From: CAITWD01 sp963727285
GTDB taxonomy: Bacteria > Actinomycetota > Thermoleophilia > Miltoncostaeales > Miltoncostaeaceae
DNA length: 64,000 nt
NCBI GenBank assembly: GCA_963727285.1
Contig: CAVSFF010000001.1
Coordinates: forward strand, 124,001-188,000
Reading direction: 5' to 3'
Shown: in pieces, positions 43,361 through 54,199 of the stretch
How the letters are laid out: every line of letters starts with the position of its first letter
How positions within the stretch are numbered: position 1 is the stretch's first letter
Made by a program: the position numbers and the translations under genes
Notes under the pieces: generated by a model
Seen by the model: the letters and a program-made list of their open reading frames with translations, nothing else
Told to the model about the DNA's origin: nothing
Database searches by the model: none

Positions 43361-45899
43361 ATGGGCATGAACGTCGTCCGACGCGCAACGCCGCGGCGCG
43401 ATCTGCTGCTGATCTTGGGCTTCGTGGTCGCGGTCGGCATCGGCCTGCTCGCCGCGCTCGCGCCGAGCCAGACCATTGCCGACGGGATCATCGCCGGCTG
43501 CGCCCTGACCGCCGCCGGGGCGTGGATCTGGCGCGCCACGCGCTCGAGTTCCCGGGCCGGGGCGACCTGGCTCGTGTTCGCCGCAGGCTTCAGCTGCTGG
43601 GGAATCGCCGAGACGATTTGGTTCGGCTACGACCTGTTCGTCGGGCGGGAACCCGCCGCAGCCGTCCGTCGCGGATCCGATCTACATGGTCGGTTACATC
43701 ATGATGGCGATCGGATTGCTGCGGCTGGTCCTCAGCCGCGGGCGCCGTGCCGCCCGAGGGTCGGCGCTCGACGCGCTCGCGCTCACGATCGCGGCGGGCA
43801 CGATCCTGGTCCAACTCGAGCTCCTCGCACCGACGGTCTTCCAGGGCGGGGTGAACTCTGCCGACGGCCTGGCGATCGTCTACGCGATCCTCGACGTCCC
43901 GCTGCTCGGTGGGATCGCGTGGTTGATGCTGTCGCCGGGACGCCGCGGCGCGCCGCTCGCGCTCCTGGTCGGCGCGTTCGGAGCGATGTACATGGCCGAT
44001 CTCGCCTATGCCATCGGGAACCTCTACTACAGCGCCGACGTTCGCGTCAGTAGCTTCGCCTACCCGGTGTCGTACCTGCTGGCCGCGGGGGCCGCGGTGC
44101 ACCCGGACGTCGTCCGGCTCGCCGATCGCAATCCGGATGACGGCCAGGAGGACCACGCGGCGCGGCTGGTGTTCCTGGCGATCGCGCTCGTCATGCCGGC
44201 GTCGCTGCAGCTGTTCGCACCGCTGCTCGGATTGCCGCCGCTCGGCGTCGCGGGCGCGATCGTGACGATCTCGGTGAGCGTCGTCATCCTGGTCCGCATG
44301 GCGCGCCTGCTCAAAGACAACAACCGCGCGCGGGCACGGGCCGAGGAAGCCCATGAGAGTCTGCACCGCCAGGCGACACGGGACCATCTGACCGGGCTCT
44401 TCAACCGGGCGTGGGCCGTGGACTACCTCGAGTCGCTGCTGCAGGGTGAGCATGGCGAGGGCCAGTTTGCGCTGCTGTATATCGACCTGGACGGCTTCAA
44501 GCTCATCAACGACGATCTCGGTCACGACGCGGGTGACGAGTTGTTGCGTCTGGTCGGCGGCCGCCTGCAACGGGGCGTTCGCGACGGTGATTCGGTCGTG
44601 CGTCTTGGCGGCGACGAGTTCATCGCCATCTCTCCGCCCCAGATCTCCAGCGGCGACGCCGAGATTCTGGCCGCGCGAATCGTCGGGCTGCTGTCCGAGC
44701 GGTTCCAGCTCGGGCCGCATGAGGTCAACGTGACGGCGAGCGTCGGCGTCCTCACCGCGGTGACGCATGCCGACATCGCGCCGGCCGATCTGCTGCGCGA
44801 CGCCGATATTGCCCTGTACCGCGCCAAGGAGGTCCGCAGCACGTGGCGCGTGTTCAACACGGGGATGCGTGCCCGTTCCGAGAACCGCCTGGAGATCCTG
44901 ACGCACTTGCGCGGCGTGATCCGCAGCGGGCGCCTGCGGGTCGTCTACCAGCCGATCGTGGACCTGGCCAGCGGGCGGGTGGAAGGCGTCGAGGCGCTTG
45001 CCCGGCTGACGATGCCCGATGGACGTGAAATCCCGCCGCAGGTCTTCGTGGGCATCGCCGAATCCACCGGCGCGGCAGCCATGCTGGACGCCGCCGTGGT
45101 CGCCCGGGCGCTCGAGGACTTGCGGTGGCTGGATGAACGCATGCCGGTGGCGGTCCGGATGTCGGTGAACCTGTCGGCATCCGAGATCGGACACCCGGAT
45201 CTGTGCGACACGATCCGGGAGCTGCTGGACCGGCAGCGGATCGATCCCGGGCGGCTCGTGCTCGAGGTGTCGGAGACCGCGGTCGTGAAGGACCTTGAAA
45301 CCGCCCGTGCCCAGCTCGGTGAGCTGCGGGCGCTCGGCGTGGGGATCGAGATCGACGACTTCGGGACAGGGTACTCGTCCATGGCCTACCTCCACTCGCT
45401 GCCGATCACCGGCATCAAGATCGACCGCAGCTTCGTCCAGGGGGTGTTCATGGACCCCAACCAGGCTCTGATCACCGAGGGCATGATCCGGATGGGCAAC
45501 GCCCTCGGCCTTCGCGTGGTCGGCGAAGGCATCGAGCAGCTCGCACAGGCCGAACGCATCCGTGAGTTGGGGTGCGACGACGGCCAGGGGTACTTCTTCG
45601 GTCGGCCGATGGCGGTCGAGGCCGTCCCGGGCTGTGTCGACGAGAAGGGCCAGCTGGCTGCCGGCCGACGGCTCGGCCCGGGTTCGGTCGATTTGGCCAC
45701 CGGGTCAATAGACGTACCACTCGCGATCGCGAAGATCGCGGAACGTCGTAATTACCCGACCCGGCTCGACGACGAGCTCGAAGAAGTGCCGCTCAACCGG
45801 GTGATCGGTCCACCAGCGATCTTGGACGATCCACTCATCGCGAACCGTGACGACGCCACGTCGGCGCCCCGTGATCACGATGGCATGGGGCACGCCTGA
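43361..45899 (+). CDS. Membrane GGDEF-EAL protein, broken by one base
   Basis: About 845 residues if one extra C at 43652-43654 is removed. The N-terminal 300 residues form eight to nine membrane helices. A GGDEF domain follows with RLGGDEFIAI intact and DRDHLTGLFNR-like entry (TRDHLTGLFNRAW), then an EAL domain with EGVEALARL, NLSASEIGH, DDFGTGYSSMAYL and KIDRSFV. Both catalytic motifs look complete, so it may make and break c-di-GMP. The EAL domain ends near 45630; the 90 residues after that overlap the convergent gene at 45705 and may be an artefact of a lost stop. ATG 43361 gives a full first helix. Confidence 0.85.
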
Positions 45900-45914
45900 C
45901 GGGGTGCAGATCAC
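45705..45914 (-). CDS. Small protein following imuB (DUF6504-like)
   Basis: A 69-residue protein from GTG 45914, which overlaps the imuB stop (GTGA). It has a conserved-looking sequence rich in aromatic residues: RDEWIVQDRWWTDHPVERHFFELV and TTFRDLRDREWYVY. This matches my memory of the DUF6504 pattern that often follows imuB in actinobacteria, and it would belong to the mutasome operon. Its function is unknown. Upstream frame up to 46475 is only a shadow of imuB; ATG 45962 is a possible longer start. Confidence 0.65.
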   Translation of the reverse strand: MICTPSGVPHAIVITGRRRGVVTVRDEWIVQDRWWTDHPVERHFFELVVEPGRVITTFRDLRDREWYVY

Positions 45915-47119
45915 TCGCGCGGGTCGCGGTGTGACGAGATGTCGTAGGGGGCCAGTGCCCATTGTCGCTCCGGAAGGTGTGACCAGGGCTCGAGTGCGAT
46001 CGCATGCATCACGGCGGTCTCTCCGAGCGCCGCACGTATCTGCGTGATGGCTTCGCCGGCGCGCTGGCGGCGTTCGGCGTGCTCTGGCCGCTGAAGGGTC
46101 ATCTGATGTGACGACTGGCCGCCGGACGCGTCGGCCCGGATGCGCAGCTCCGTCACAGGGGCGGTGATGCCGTCGAGCGTGCCGAGCGCCGCCAGCGCGA
46201 CGCGGTCGGGGTCGGCGGTTGCCTCGCGCAGCACGATCTCCTGTGACCAGGAGCCTCCGTCGGCGAGTCGTGCACGCAGCTGCAACGTTCGCAGGGAGGT
46301 GCCGCGATCGCGTGCGGCATCGGTGAGCTCGACGATCAGCAGCCGTGCGGCAACCTCGATGGTGCCCAGGATGCCGATCGCTTCCTCGAAGCGGCAGCAG
46401 GCCTCGAGGGGCTCCGGAGGCTGTCGTGGTCGCAAGGGCGTATCGCCCTCGCCGCGGGCGATACGCCACGCGCACAGCGCATCGAACCCCATGCGCTCAA
46501 GGGCGGCGGCGCGCGGGAGGGCGGCGACCGCACCGATCGTGCGGATGCCGACGTCCCACAGGCCGTCGATGACCGCCTGCGCAAGCGGGAGTCGTCCGAC
46601 CGGGAGCGGTGCGAGAAACGCCGCGATCTCCGACTGATCGATGATCAGCGACTGACGCGACTGCGCCTGCCGCGCGGCCTGCTGTGCGGCGAAGCGCGTC
46701 GGCGCGACGCCGATGCGCCCGTCCGCCCCGACCGGAAGAGCCGCCCGGACGCGGCGCAACAGATTGTCGCGCCCACCGTGCAGGCGCGTCATGCCGGCGT
46801 CATCGAAGCAGGCGGCGCCCGGCGTCGGCGACTCGACGGCTGCCCCCAGCGCTTCCAGCCGGACCAGAATCCGCTCATGGGCCTCGGCGACCGCATCGGG
46901 ATCCGGCGTGATCAGCACCAGGTCGGGGCGGCGCGCGATCGCCTCTCCGACACGCAGGCCGGGACGGACCCCCGCGCCGCGGGCCGCCGGAGTGCACAGC
47001 CCGATCAGCTGTGGGCCGCCGGGCGCGGGCGCGAGCGCCGCGGGCGTGTCGCCGCCGACGCCCTCGGCGAGCATGGCCACGAGCAGCGGAAAGCGGGGGA
47101 GGGAAATCGCAACGATCAT
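45911..47119 (-). CDS. imuB: ImuB, catalytically silent Y-family polymerase
   Basis: A 402-residue member of the DinB/UmuC fold. The start (IVAISLPRFPLLVA) lacks the usual catalytic D-x-D/N-x-F-A residues, and the second acidic site is FDDAGMTRLHGG instead of SIDE. The remaining little-finger-like domain (RFEEAIGILGTIEVAARLLIVELT) and C-terminal clamp-binding-type tail are typical of ImuB, the adaptor that brings DnaE2 to the clamp. ATG 47119 abuts an SOS box. No imuA lies beside it; dnaE2 is separated by three genes. Confidence 0.87.
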   Translation of the reverse strand: MIVAISLPRFPLLVAMLAEGVGGDTPAALAPAPGGPQLIGLCTPAARGAGVRPGLRVGEAIARRPDLVLITPDPDAVAEAHERILVRLEALGAAVESPTPGAACFDDAGMTRLHGGRDNLLRRVRAALPVGADGRIGVAPTRFAAQQAARQAQSRQSLIIDQSEIAAFLAPLPVGRLPLAQAVIDGLWDVGIRTIGAVAALPRAAALERMGFDALCAWRIARGEGDTPLRPRQPPEPLEACCRFEEAIGILGTIEVAARLLIVELTDAARDRGTSLRTLQLRARLADGGSWSQEIVLREATADPDRVALAALGTLDGITAPVTELRIRADASGGQSSHQMTLQRPEHAERRQRAGEAITQIRAALGETAVMHAIALEPWSHLPERQWALAPYDISSHRDPRE

Positions 47120-47133
47120 CGAACGTATGTTCG
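47120..47133 (-). promoter_or_regulatory. LexA (SOS) box and promoter of imuB
   Basis: CGAACGTATGTTCG on the + strand is a perfect SOS box inside a longer inverted repeat (47115-47140, arms GATCATCGAAC / GTTCGATGATC). On the - strand, TTGACC (47150-47155), 17 bases, GAACAT (47127-47132), 7 bases, then ATG 47119. The spacing is exactly that found at dnaE2. Confidence 0.88.
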
Positions 47134-47180
47134 ATGATCGCGTGGACCAGGTCAAGCGCTCCCGGGGATCCGGTCGCCGC

Positions 47181-49557
47181 CTAGCTGATCGCGTACGGCA
47201 CGGTCACCAGTACCGCACGCTCCTGATCGACGAGGGCCCGACGGATCAGCGCCGTCCGCTGATTGTGCAGGAAGCGCCACTTCGCGACCACGATCTCCGG
47301 TACCACCAGCAGGCAGACCGCGCTGGTGTCGGCAGAGGTGATGTCCTGCACGGCGGACGCGAGCGGACCGCCCAGATCGCGGTACGGCGACTCGATGATC
47401 TCCAGGTGCACCGGTGCCGTCTCGCGCCATTCCTCGGCAGAGATGGCCGCTCCCTCGCTGCCGGCAACGTGTACCGCCGACGTGTCGGCGCCCGAGATCG
47501 CGATCGCGACCGCGGCCGCGTGGAGTGAGGGCTGATTGGCCTTGGCCATCGCCACCAAGCTGACGACATGGTCGGCTTCCCACCACTGTCCCGCGATGGA
47601 CTTCGGCATTTCGGCGACGGCGATCCGCGGCTGGCGCAAGAGGCGGGCACGCACGCTCCGGTACTGCCGCCACGCCCGGAACGCGGCATGGGACACGCGG
47701 CGGTTATGGCTCGGCAGCACGACCAGCAGTTCGCCCGCGTCCTCGCGGATCATGCGGCGCAGGTATGTCAGCACGCCGTCGATACCGTCGCCGTCGCGCC
47801 GCGGGATTCTCGCGAGCGGAAGCTCGATGGTGTGATCGCGCCGCCACGCGTCCGAGACGGCTTCCCAATCGCTGCGCAATCCGACGAACAGGCCCGTGAC
47901 CGGGATGTCGCGTGCGATCAGCTTGGCCGTCTGGACGGCGGCTGCGGTGCCCTCGTCGACGCGGTCGACGAGCACGACGACGCCCGACGGCGCCTCGTCG
48001 TGCGAGTGGGCGGCATCCGGCGGTGCATCCTTGAGGACCTCCACGCGCCGGTAGTGGCGACCGACCAGCACCGACAACACGACGATGATCGGAATCGTGA
48101 CCGTCACCATCCAGGCGCCTTCGAAGAACTTGGTACCGAGGATGATCACGAGCACGATGGCCGTCGCGATCGCCCCGATCGCGTTGATGAAGACCCTGCC
48201 CGCCAGGCCGTGCCATGACGCACCCTCGTGTCGCTTTCGCAACCAGAAGCGGACCATGCCCGCCTGCGACAAGGTGAACGCGATGAAGACGCCGAGCAGA
48301 TACAGGTGGATCAGGTTGTTGACGCTGGCGTCGAAGGCGATCAGCAATACGCCGGCGAGGACCGCCAGCGCCGTCACGCCGTTCGAATAGACGAGCCGGT
48401 CGCCGATGAACTGGAACAGCTTCGGGGCGTGGTTGCCCTGGGCCATCATCCCGATCAGCCGCGGGAATCCCTGGAAGGCGGTGTTCGCGGCCAGCACGAG
48501 CACGCCGAAGGTGAAGATCTGGACCAGGTAGTAGCCGATCTTGGCGGCCGGCGGACCCTCCCACGCGGCGGCGGCGGCCTGGGAGAGCACCGAGTCGGTC
48601 GTCGACGGCATCGCGTGGGTCTTGTAGGCCAGATAGGTCACACCCAGAAACAGGAACACCGCGATCATCCCGAGCACGCCGAGCGTGCTGGCAGCGTTCT
48701 TCGCCTGCGGCGGGCGAAATGCCTGGACGCCGTTGGCGATGGCCTCGACGCCGGTCAGGGCGCTGCATCCGGACGCGAATGCGCGCAGCAGGACGATCAC
48801 GCCGATCGTGGCCGCCGTCCCGGTGGTGACCGGGGACGGCGTGACCGCATGCGGGAGCGTGCCGGTCGCGGTCGCGGATGACACCGAGCACGATCGTGAT
48901 CGTCATCAACAGGATGAAGCCGTACGTGGGGAGGGCGAACGCGCGCCCGGATTCGCGCAGGCCGCGCAGGTTGATGACGGCCAGGACCACGAGCGCGATC
49001 AGCGACAGCGGCAGCAGGAGCGGGCCCAGCCAACTGACAGCCGACGTCACCGCCAGGATTCCGGCCGCCACCGATACCGCCACGGTCAGCACGTAATCCA
49101 CCAGCAGCGAGGCTGCCGCGATCAGGCCCGCGACCTCTCCGAGTTGGTCTCCGGCGACGACATAGGCGCCGCCGCCCTGCGGGTATGCGTGGACCGTCTG
49201 GCGATATGACGCGATCACGATCACCAGCAGCAAGGCGACGGCGATGCTGACCGGCACGACGTACTTGGCGGCCGACGCGGAGGCGACCACCAACACGAGC
49301 AGGGCCGCCTCGGTGGCGTAGGCGACCGATGAGAGGGCGTCCGACGCGAAGACGGGAAGCGCCAGCCGCTTGGGCAACAACTCGTCCTCGAGCGCACCGG
49401 TGGGCAGCGGGACGCCGATGACCGCTTTGCGCACCCGTCCGCGCGTCGGGACGTCGTAGATGACACGCATCCGGCGCCGCCGCCGGCGGGCCCGTGCCTC
49501 GTCCGGTGCGTCGGGCGGCGCGACGTCCCCGGATTCGGGAGGCGGTGCGGGATTCAT
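47181..49557 (-). CDS. APC-superfamily permease (KimA-like), broken by one base
   Basis: About 791 residues if one extra base near 48884-48888 is removed. A basic N-terminal tail leads into the permease core: LPVFASDALSSVAYATEAALLVL, YPQGGGAYVVAGDQLGEVAGLIAAASLLVDYVLTVAVSVAAG and about twelve helices in all. The C-terminal 290 residues are cytosolic with a Rossmann-like stress-protein fold (GVVVLVDRVDEGTAAAVQTAKLIARDIPVTGLFVG). The SDALSSVAY motif and this tail resemble KimA-type K+ importers, which bind c-di-AMP; the substrate is inferred. MRVIYDV at residue 30 is an alternative start. Confidence 0.8.
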
Positions 49558-49759
49558 GGGCGGCGGCGTCCGCGGATCGGAGTGGGCGACCCCTCAGACA
49601 TCGGCAGGGTCACTGCAGACGTGGAAGGGCGGCGTGGAATGTCGGGGCGGGTTGCCATGACGTGATCGGGGGTGGCGCGGGCGATCCGGATCGCCTGTGC
49701 GGCAACCGACCGAACGGGAGTGTACGCCCGGGTGCGGCCGTGTGCGCCGGTGGTCGGCG

Positions 49760-50416
49760 CTATGCGCGCGTGTTGCCCCAACGGTCGTCGTGGACCAGCG
49801 TCCGCCAGGGCCGCCGGAGGTCCTTCAAACGCGGCGGAAGGCCGACGGGGAACTCGGTGGGATACCCGACCGGACTGATCACCGGAATGCGGATCTCGTC
49901 GGGAAGTCCCACGAGGTCGCGCAGCTCCTGTTCGTTGTACCAGTGGAACACCGTCGGCACGGAGCCGAGTCCCTTGGCCCGGGCGGCGACGAACAGGTTC
50001 TCCATCGCGAACGCGACCGATATGTCGTCCGCCAACGCTTCCTTGTCGCGGTCATCGGGCGGGAAGACATCACGCGGGACCACCAGGCCGAGCACCCAGA
50101 CCGGGACGTGCCGGTATGAGCCGAGCACCTCATTGGCGTAGTCGATCCCCCACTGGGCGTGGTCGGCGGGCGACGTGCCCGGTTGGGCGGGGCGCACCGA
50201 GGCGAAGTAGGCACCCCCGCCGGCGATCACGATCTCGGCGAGCTTTGCGCGCTGTGACGCGTCACGGACCACCAGCAGGCTCCAGGCCTGGGCCATACCG
50301 CCCGTGGGGGCGAGCAGCGCCAGCCGCAGCAGTTGGTCGAGGTCGGCGTCATCCACCGGCCTGTCGGTGAAGCTGCGCACGCTCCGGCGCAGGCGAATCG
50401 CCTCAAGGGCGTCCAT
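49760..50416 (-). CDS. Nitroreductase-family flavoprotein
   Basis: A 218-residue FMN protein: AIRLRRSVRSFTDRPVDDADL with the Arg-Arg-Ser phosphate-binding motif, LALLAPTGGMAQAWSLLVVRD, an ALADDISVAFAMENLFVAARAKGLGS dimer helix and the DEIRIPVISPVGYPTE strand. Members reduce nitro compounds, quinones or enones with NAD(P)H. ATG 50416 has AAGGAG six bases before it. The 200 bases between this gene and the KimA-like gene contain nothing else I can identify. Confidence 0.88.
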   Translation of the reverse strand: MDALEAIRLRRSVRSFTDRPVDDADLDQLLRLALLAPTGGMAQAWSLLVVRDASQRAKLAEIVIAGGGAYFASVRPAQPGTSPADHAQWGIDYANEVLGSYRHVPVWVLGLVVPRDVFPPDDRDKEALADDISVAFAMENLFVAARAKGLGSVPTVFHWYNEQELRDLVGLPDEIRIPVISPVGYPTEFPVGLPPRLKDLRRPWRTLVHDDRWGNTRA

Positions 50417-50511
50417 GTCGGCTCCTTCGTCCACCAGAAAGGTTGGGCCGCGACCCGGTCAGTTGGCCGCGCGTCTCCCGATCGGGCCCATCATATGCAT
50501 CGGATCGTCGG

Positions 50512-53056
50512 CTATGCGCCGACGGCGGCCTCGGTGGGCTCCTGGGCCGGACTGAGCGGTGTTCCGGCGGCGGCATGGGCTTCGCCGAGGCGTTCGATCG
50601 CCTGCTCGCGGGTGATCGGCTCCTGTCCGCGTTCCTTCTTCCAGATGACGAACCCGCAGCCGGGATTCTTGCGGCTCTTCCAGCTCGTGCAGCCGTAGGC
50701 GCGGGAGTTCTCGACGATCTGGCCCCCGCAACCCGGGGTCGGGCACGGACCGATCGGCTCCTTGGCCGCAGCCGGGGCCGCGTTGGTCTCGCCCCGGGCG
50801 ACCATCTGCCGGGCGGCCTCGACGTCGACTTCGGCCTGACCGCGCGCCTTCTTCCAGATAACAAAGCCGCATCCGGTCTCGGTCCGGCTCTTCCAGCTGG
50901 TGCACCCGAAGCTCTTGGAGCGCTCGATGATGTCGCCGCCACACCCCGGTGTCGGGCACGGCCCGATGATCTCGCGCTCGACGACGAGATCCTTGCTCGA
51001 TTCGCCCTTGTGGATGTGCGCGAGCGCCTCGTCCAGCGTCAGCGTCTTGCCGTTCTGGGTCTTCCAGAGCGTGTACCCGCAGCCGGGATCGTCCTTGCCC
51101 TTGTAGCTGTTGCAGCCGTAGCTCTTGGGGTACTCGACGATCTGGCCCTCGCAGCCCGGGGTGGGGCAGGGTGCCAGGACGCGCCGCTCGACCCGCAGGT
51201 CGGCGCGCTCCTTGTCGGCGAACCATTCGACGATGTCGCGGGTGAACTGCTCGACGTCGTCGTGGAATGCGTCGTGGTCGTCACTGCCGCGTTCGATGCT
51301 GTTGAGCCGCTGTTCCCAGCGCCCGGTGAGCTCGGGCTTGGTCAGCGCGTGGTCACCGAGCATGGTGATCAGGCCGACCGCCTTCTCGGTGGCACGCAGC
51401 TGGCGTCCGTCGCGCTCGACGTACCCTGCCGTGATCAGGCGCTCGATGGTGTCGGCACGTGTCGCCGGTGTCCCGAGGCCCGCATCCTTCATCGCCTCGG
51501 CGGCCTCGTCATCGTCCACCAGCTTGCCGGCGGTCTCCATGGCCTGGAGCAGCGTGCCGTCCGAGTATCGCCCGGGCGGCTTGGTGGTCTTGGCGAGGGT
51601 CTGTGCCTCGGCGCAGGTGACCTGCTGATCGGCCTGAAGCGGTGGGAGCGCCTGGTCGCTGTCGGTCTCGGTGGCCTCGGAGCCGTCGCCGCGACTCGTG
51701 GCGTCCTGATAGACGGCTTCCCAACCGGCATCGATCATCACCCGTCCGCGACTGCGGAACAGGTGGCCTTCAGCTCTCGGTCTCGACGACCGTGCGCTCG
51801 TACTTGGCCGGCGGATGGAACACCGCGAGAAAGCGCCTGGCAACCAGGTCGTAAATGCGTCGCTCGTCGCGCGAGAGTCCGCCGAGGTCATGATCGCCTT
51901 CGGTCGGGATGATGGCGTGGTGGTCCGTGACCTTCTTGTCGTCGACGACCCGCTTGAGCGGAAGTCTGTCGAGGCCAATGACGTACCGCGCCGCGTCGGC
52001 GTATTCGGGCGCGGCCGCCCCGACGGCCTGGGCCACCGGCTTGAGTTGGCCGACCATATCCCCGGAGACATAGCGCGAGTTGGTTCGTGGATACGTCAGC
52101 AGCTTGTGCTGGTCGTAGAGGGCCTGCGCGGTGGACAGTGTGCGGTTGGCCGAGAACCCGAAGCGGCTGTTGGCCTCGCGCTGCAGGGAGGTGAGGTCGA
52201 ACAGCAGCTTCGGCTGCACGACCTGCGGCTTGGTCTCGACGGACGCCACCCGACCGGGCTTGCCGTCGACCGCTGCGGAGATGGCCTCGGCCGCCGCGGC
52301 GGTCGTCAGCCGATCGACGGACTTCTCGTGCCACTTGCCCACATACCGGGCACCGTCGGCGGTGGCGAACGTCCCCTCGACTTCCCAATAGTCCACGGGC
52401 ACGAACGCCTGGATTTCGAGATCGCGCCGGACGATCATCGCCAGTGTCGGAGTCTGGACGCGTCCCAGCCGGAGCACGTTGCGCACCGATCCGGCCTTCG
52501 TGGTGGCGGCGCGGGTGGCATTCATGCCGACGAGCCAATCCGCCTCGCTACGGGCGCGGGCAGCCTCTTCGAGTGCGCGCATCTGATCGTCGTCCCGGAG
52601 GTGGGCGAATGCGTCGGTGATCGCCTTTTGGGTCATCGAGCTGAACCACGCGCGCTTGACCGGTTTGGCACGGGCCGCCTTCGACGCCGTCTGCAGAATG
52701 AGCTTGAAGATCAGTTCGCCTTCACGCCCGGCATCGCAGGCGTTGACGATGAGATCGGTCGTCGTGGCGCCCATGAGCTTGTGCAGTGCGCGCAGCTGGG
52801 TTTGGGCCCGTGCGTCACGCGGCTTGTATCGGAACTCGTCGGGGAGGATCGGGAGATCCTCATACCGCCACTTCTTGAACTTGGCGTCGTATTCGTCCGG
52901 GTCGACCTGCTCGAGCAGATGGCCGACCGCGAACGCGACGATGCCGTCCGGTCCCTCGTAGAAGTCGCCGGCTTTCTTGACCTTGCGGCCGTAGAGCGCG
53001 TTGGCGACGTCGCGGGCGACGGAGGGCTTCTCACAGATGATGAGCATGCGACCCAT
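50512..53056 (-). CDS. topB: DNA topoisomerase III-like enzyme, broken by one base
   Basis: About 847 residues if one extra base near 51775 is removed. The Toprim domain is MLIICEKPSVARDVANAL with NACDAGREGELIFKLI (catalytic acidic cluster), and the active-site Tyr is in LLTYPRTNSRYVSGD. GTPATRADTIERLITAGYV is the late domain. The C-terminus carries three repeated zinc-finger-like units of about 75-90 residues (CPTPGC...GC...GCG). The short MGRMLIICEKPSVA start and lack of the TopA N-terminal extension favour TopB; the TopA-type finger tail is unusual for it. ATG 53056 begins the Toprim fold. Confidence 0.83.
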
Positions 53057-53125
53057 GGGCGGCGAGGTTAGCACTGCGCCTCGCCGACGCGCCGGATGAC
53101 GGTCCGTGAACCGCCGGCCGGCGGG

Positions 53126-54154
53126 TCAGCCGAAGAAGACCTCGGCGTCGGCAAACAGCTCCGGTGAGACGGTCTTGAGGGTCCCGACCGCCTCGTCGAT
53201 CGGGACGTCGATGATCTCGGCCCCCCGCAGCGCCGCCATGCGCCCAAAGCGGCCCTCGGCGACCATCCGTGACGCGTGGATTCCGTACCGGGTCGCAAGC
53301 GCCCGGTCATACGCGGTCGGGGTGCCACCGCGCTGCACGTGCCCCAGCACGACCGCCCGCGCTTCCTTGCCGGTTGCCTCGGCGATGTAGCGGGCGAGGC
53401 GATCGCCGACCCCGACGGCCGCCAGCGCCTCATGACCGAACTCGTCCCGCGGTCCCGCGGCGACGGTGTCGCCCAGTTGCACGCCCTCGCTGACGACAAC
53501 GATGCCGAAGTGCTGTCCGCGGGCCTCGCGTTCCTGGAGGTACTCGACGACGCGAGCGGGGTCGGCCGGAATCTCCGGCACGAGGATTGCGTCGGCGCCG
53601 CCTGCCAAACCGGATTCAAGGGCAATCCAGCCGGCGTGTCGGCCCATGACCTCGACGACGAGCACGCGATCGTGCGACTCGGCGGTCGTCGTCAGCCGGT
53701 CGATGGCGTCGACCGCGATTTGCACCGCCGTCCAGAAGCCGAACGTGTAGTCGGTACCCGAGAGGTCGTTGTCGATGGTCTTGGGGACCCCGACCGTCTT
53801 GACGCCGAAGTCGTGGAAGAGGCGGTTCGCGACTCCAAGGGTGTCTTCGCCACCGATGGCGATCAGCGCGTCGAGTCCGAGGGCGGCCATGTTGTCGGCC
53901 GCCGCCTGTCCGCCGCCCTCATGGCTGTACGGGTTCGTGCGCGAGCTGCCGAGAATCGTTCCGCCCCGGCTGACCAGACCGCGCACGACATCCAGATCGA
54001 GCGGTGTCGTCTCGCCTTCCAAGAGCCCTCGCCACCCGTGGCGCACGCCGACGAACTCGTGCCCGAACTGGGTATGGCCGGTACGCACGACGGCGCGGAT
54101 AACCGCATTGAGTCCGGGGCAGTCGCCGCCACCGGTAAGCACTCCGATCTTCAT
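53126..54154 (-). CDS. 6-Phosphofructokinase, probably pyrophosphate-dependent
   Basis: A 342-residue PfkA-fold enzyme. It opens with KIGVLTGGGDCPGLNAVIR and has the catalytic TIDND. The specificity positions point to PPi as donor: GGEDT (Asp104, where ATP enzymes have GGDGS) and PKTIDND (Lys125, where ATP enzymes have PGTIDND). EVMGRHAGWIAL and VLGHVQRGGTPTAYDR complete the fructose-6-phosphate site. ATG 54154 begins the first strand; the GTG at 54211 adds 19 residues without family match. It is divergent from the Nudix gene with 45 bases between. Confidence 0.87.
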   Translation of the reverse strand: MKIGVLTGGGDCPGLNAVIRAVVRTGHTQFGHEFVGVRHGWRGLLEGETTPLDLDVVRGLVSRGGTILGSSRTNPYSHEGGGQAAADNMAALGLDALIAIGGEDTLGVANRLFHDFGVKTVGVPKTIDNDLSGTDYTFGFWTAVQIAVDAIDRLTTTAESHDRVLVVEVMGRHAGWIALESGLAGGADAILVPEIPADPARVVEYLQEREARGQHFGIVVVSEGVQLGDTVAAGPRDEFGHEALAAVGVGDRLARYIAEATGKEARAVVLGHVQRGGTPTAYDRALATRYGIHASRMVAEGRFGRMAALRGAEIIDVPIDEAVGTLKTVSPELFADAEVFFG

Positions 54155-54199
54155 GAGGCTGATGCTAGCTTCTCGCGGGACGACGACGCCGGAGTCCGA

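Noticed and set aside
45915..46475. Long N-terminal extension of the small gene after imuB
   Set aside because: It is an Arg/His-rich shadow of imuB; the GTG overlapping the imuB stop gives a compact protein.
53276..54199. Long N-terminal extension of the Nudix protein
   Set aside because: The upstream frame is antisense to the phosphofructokinase gene. The Nudix fold begins shortly after ATG 54200.
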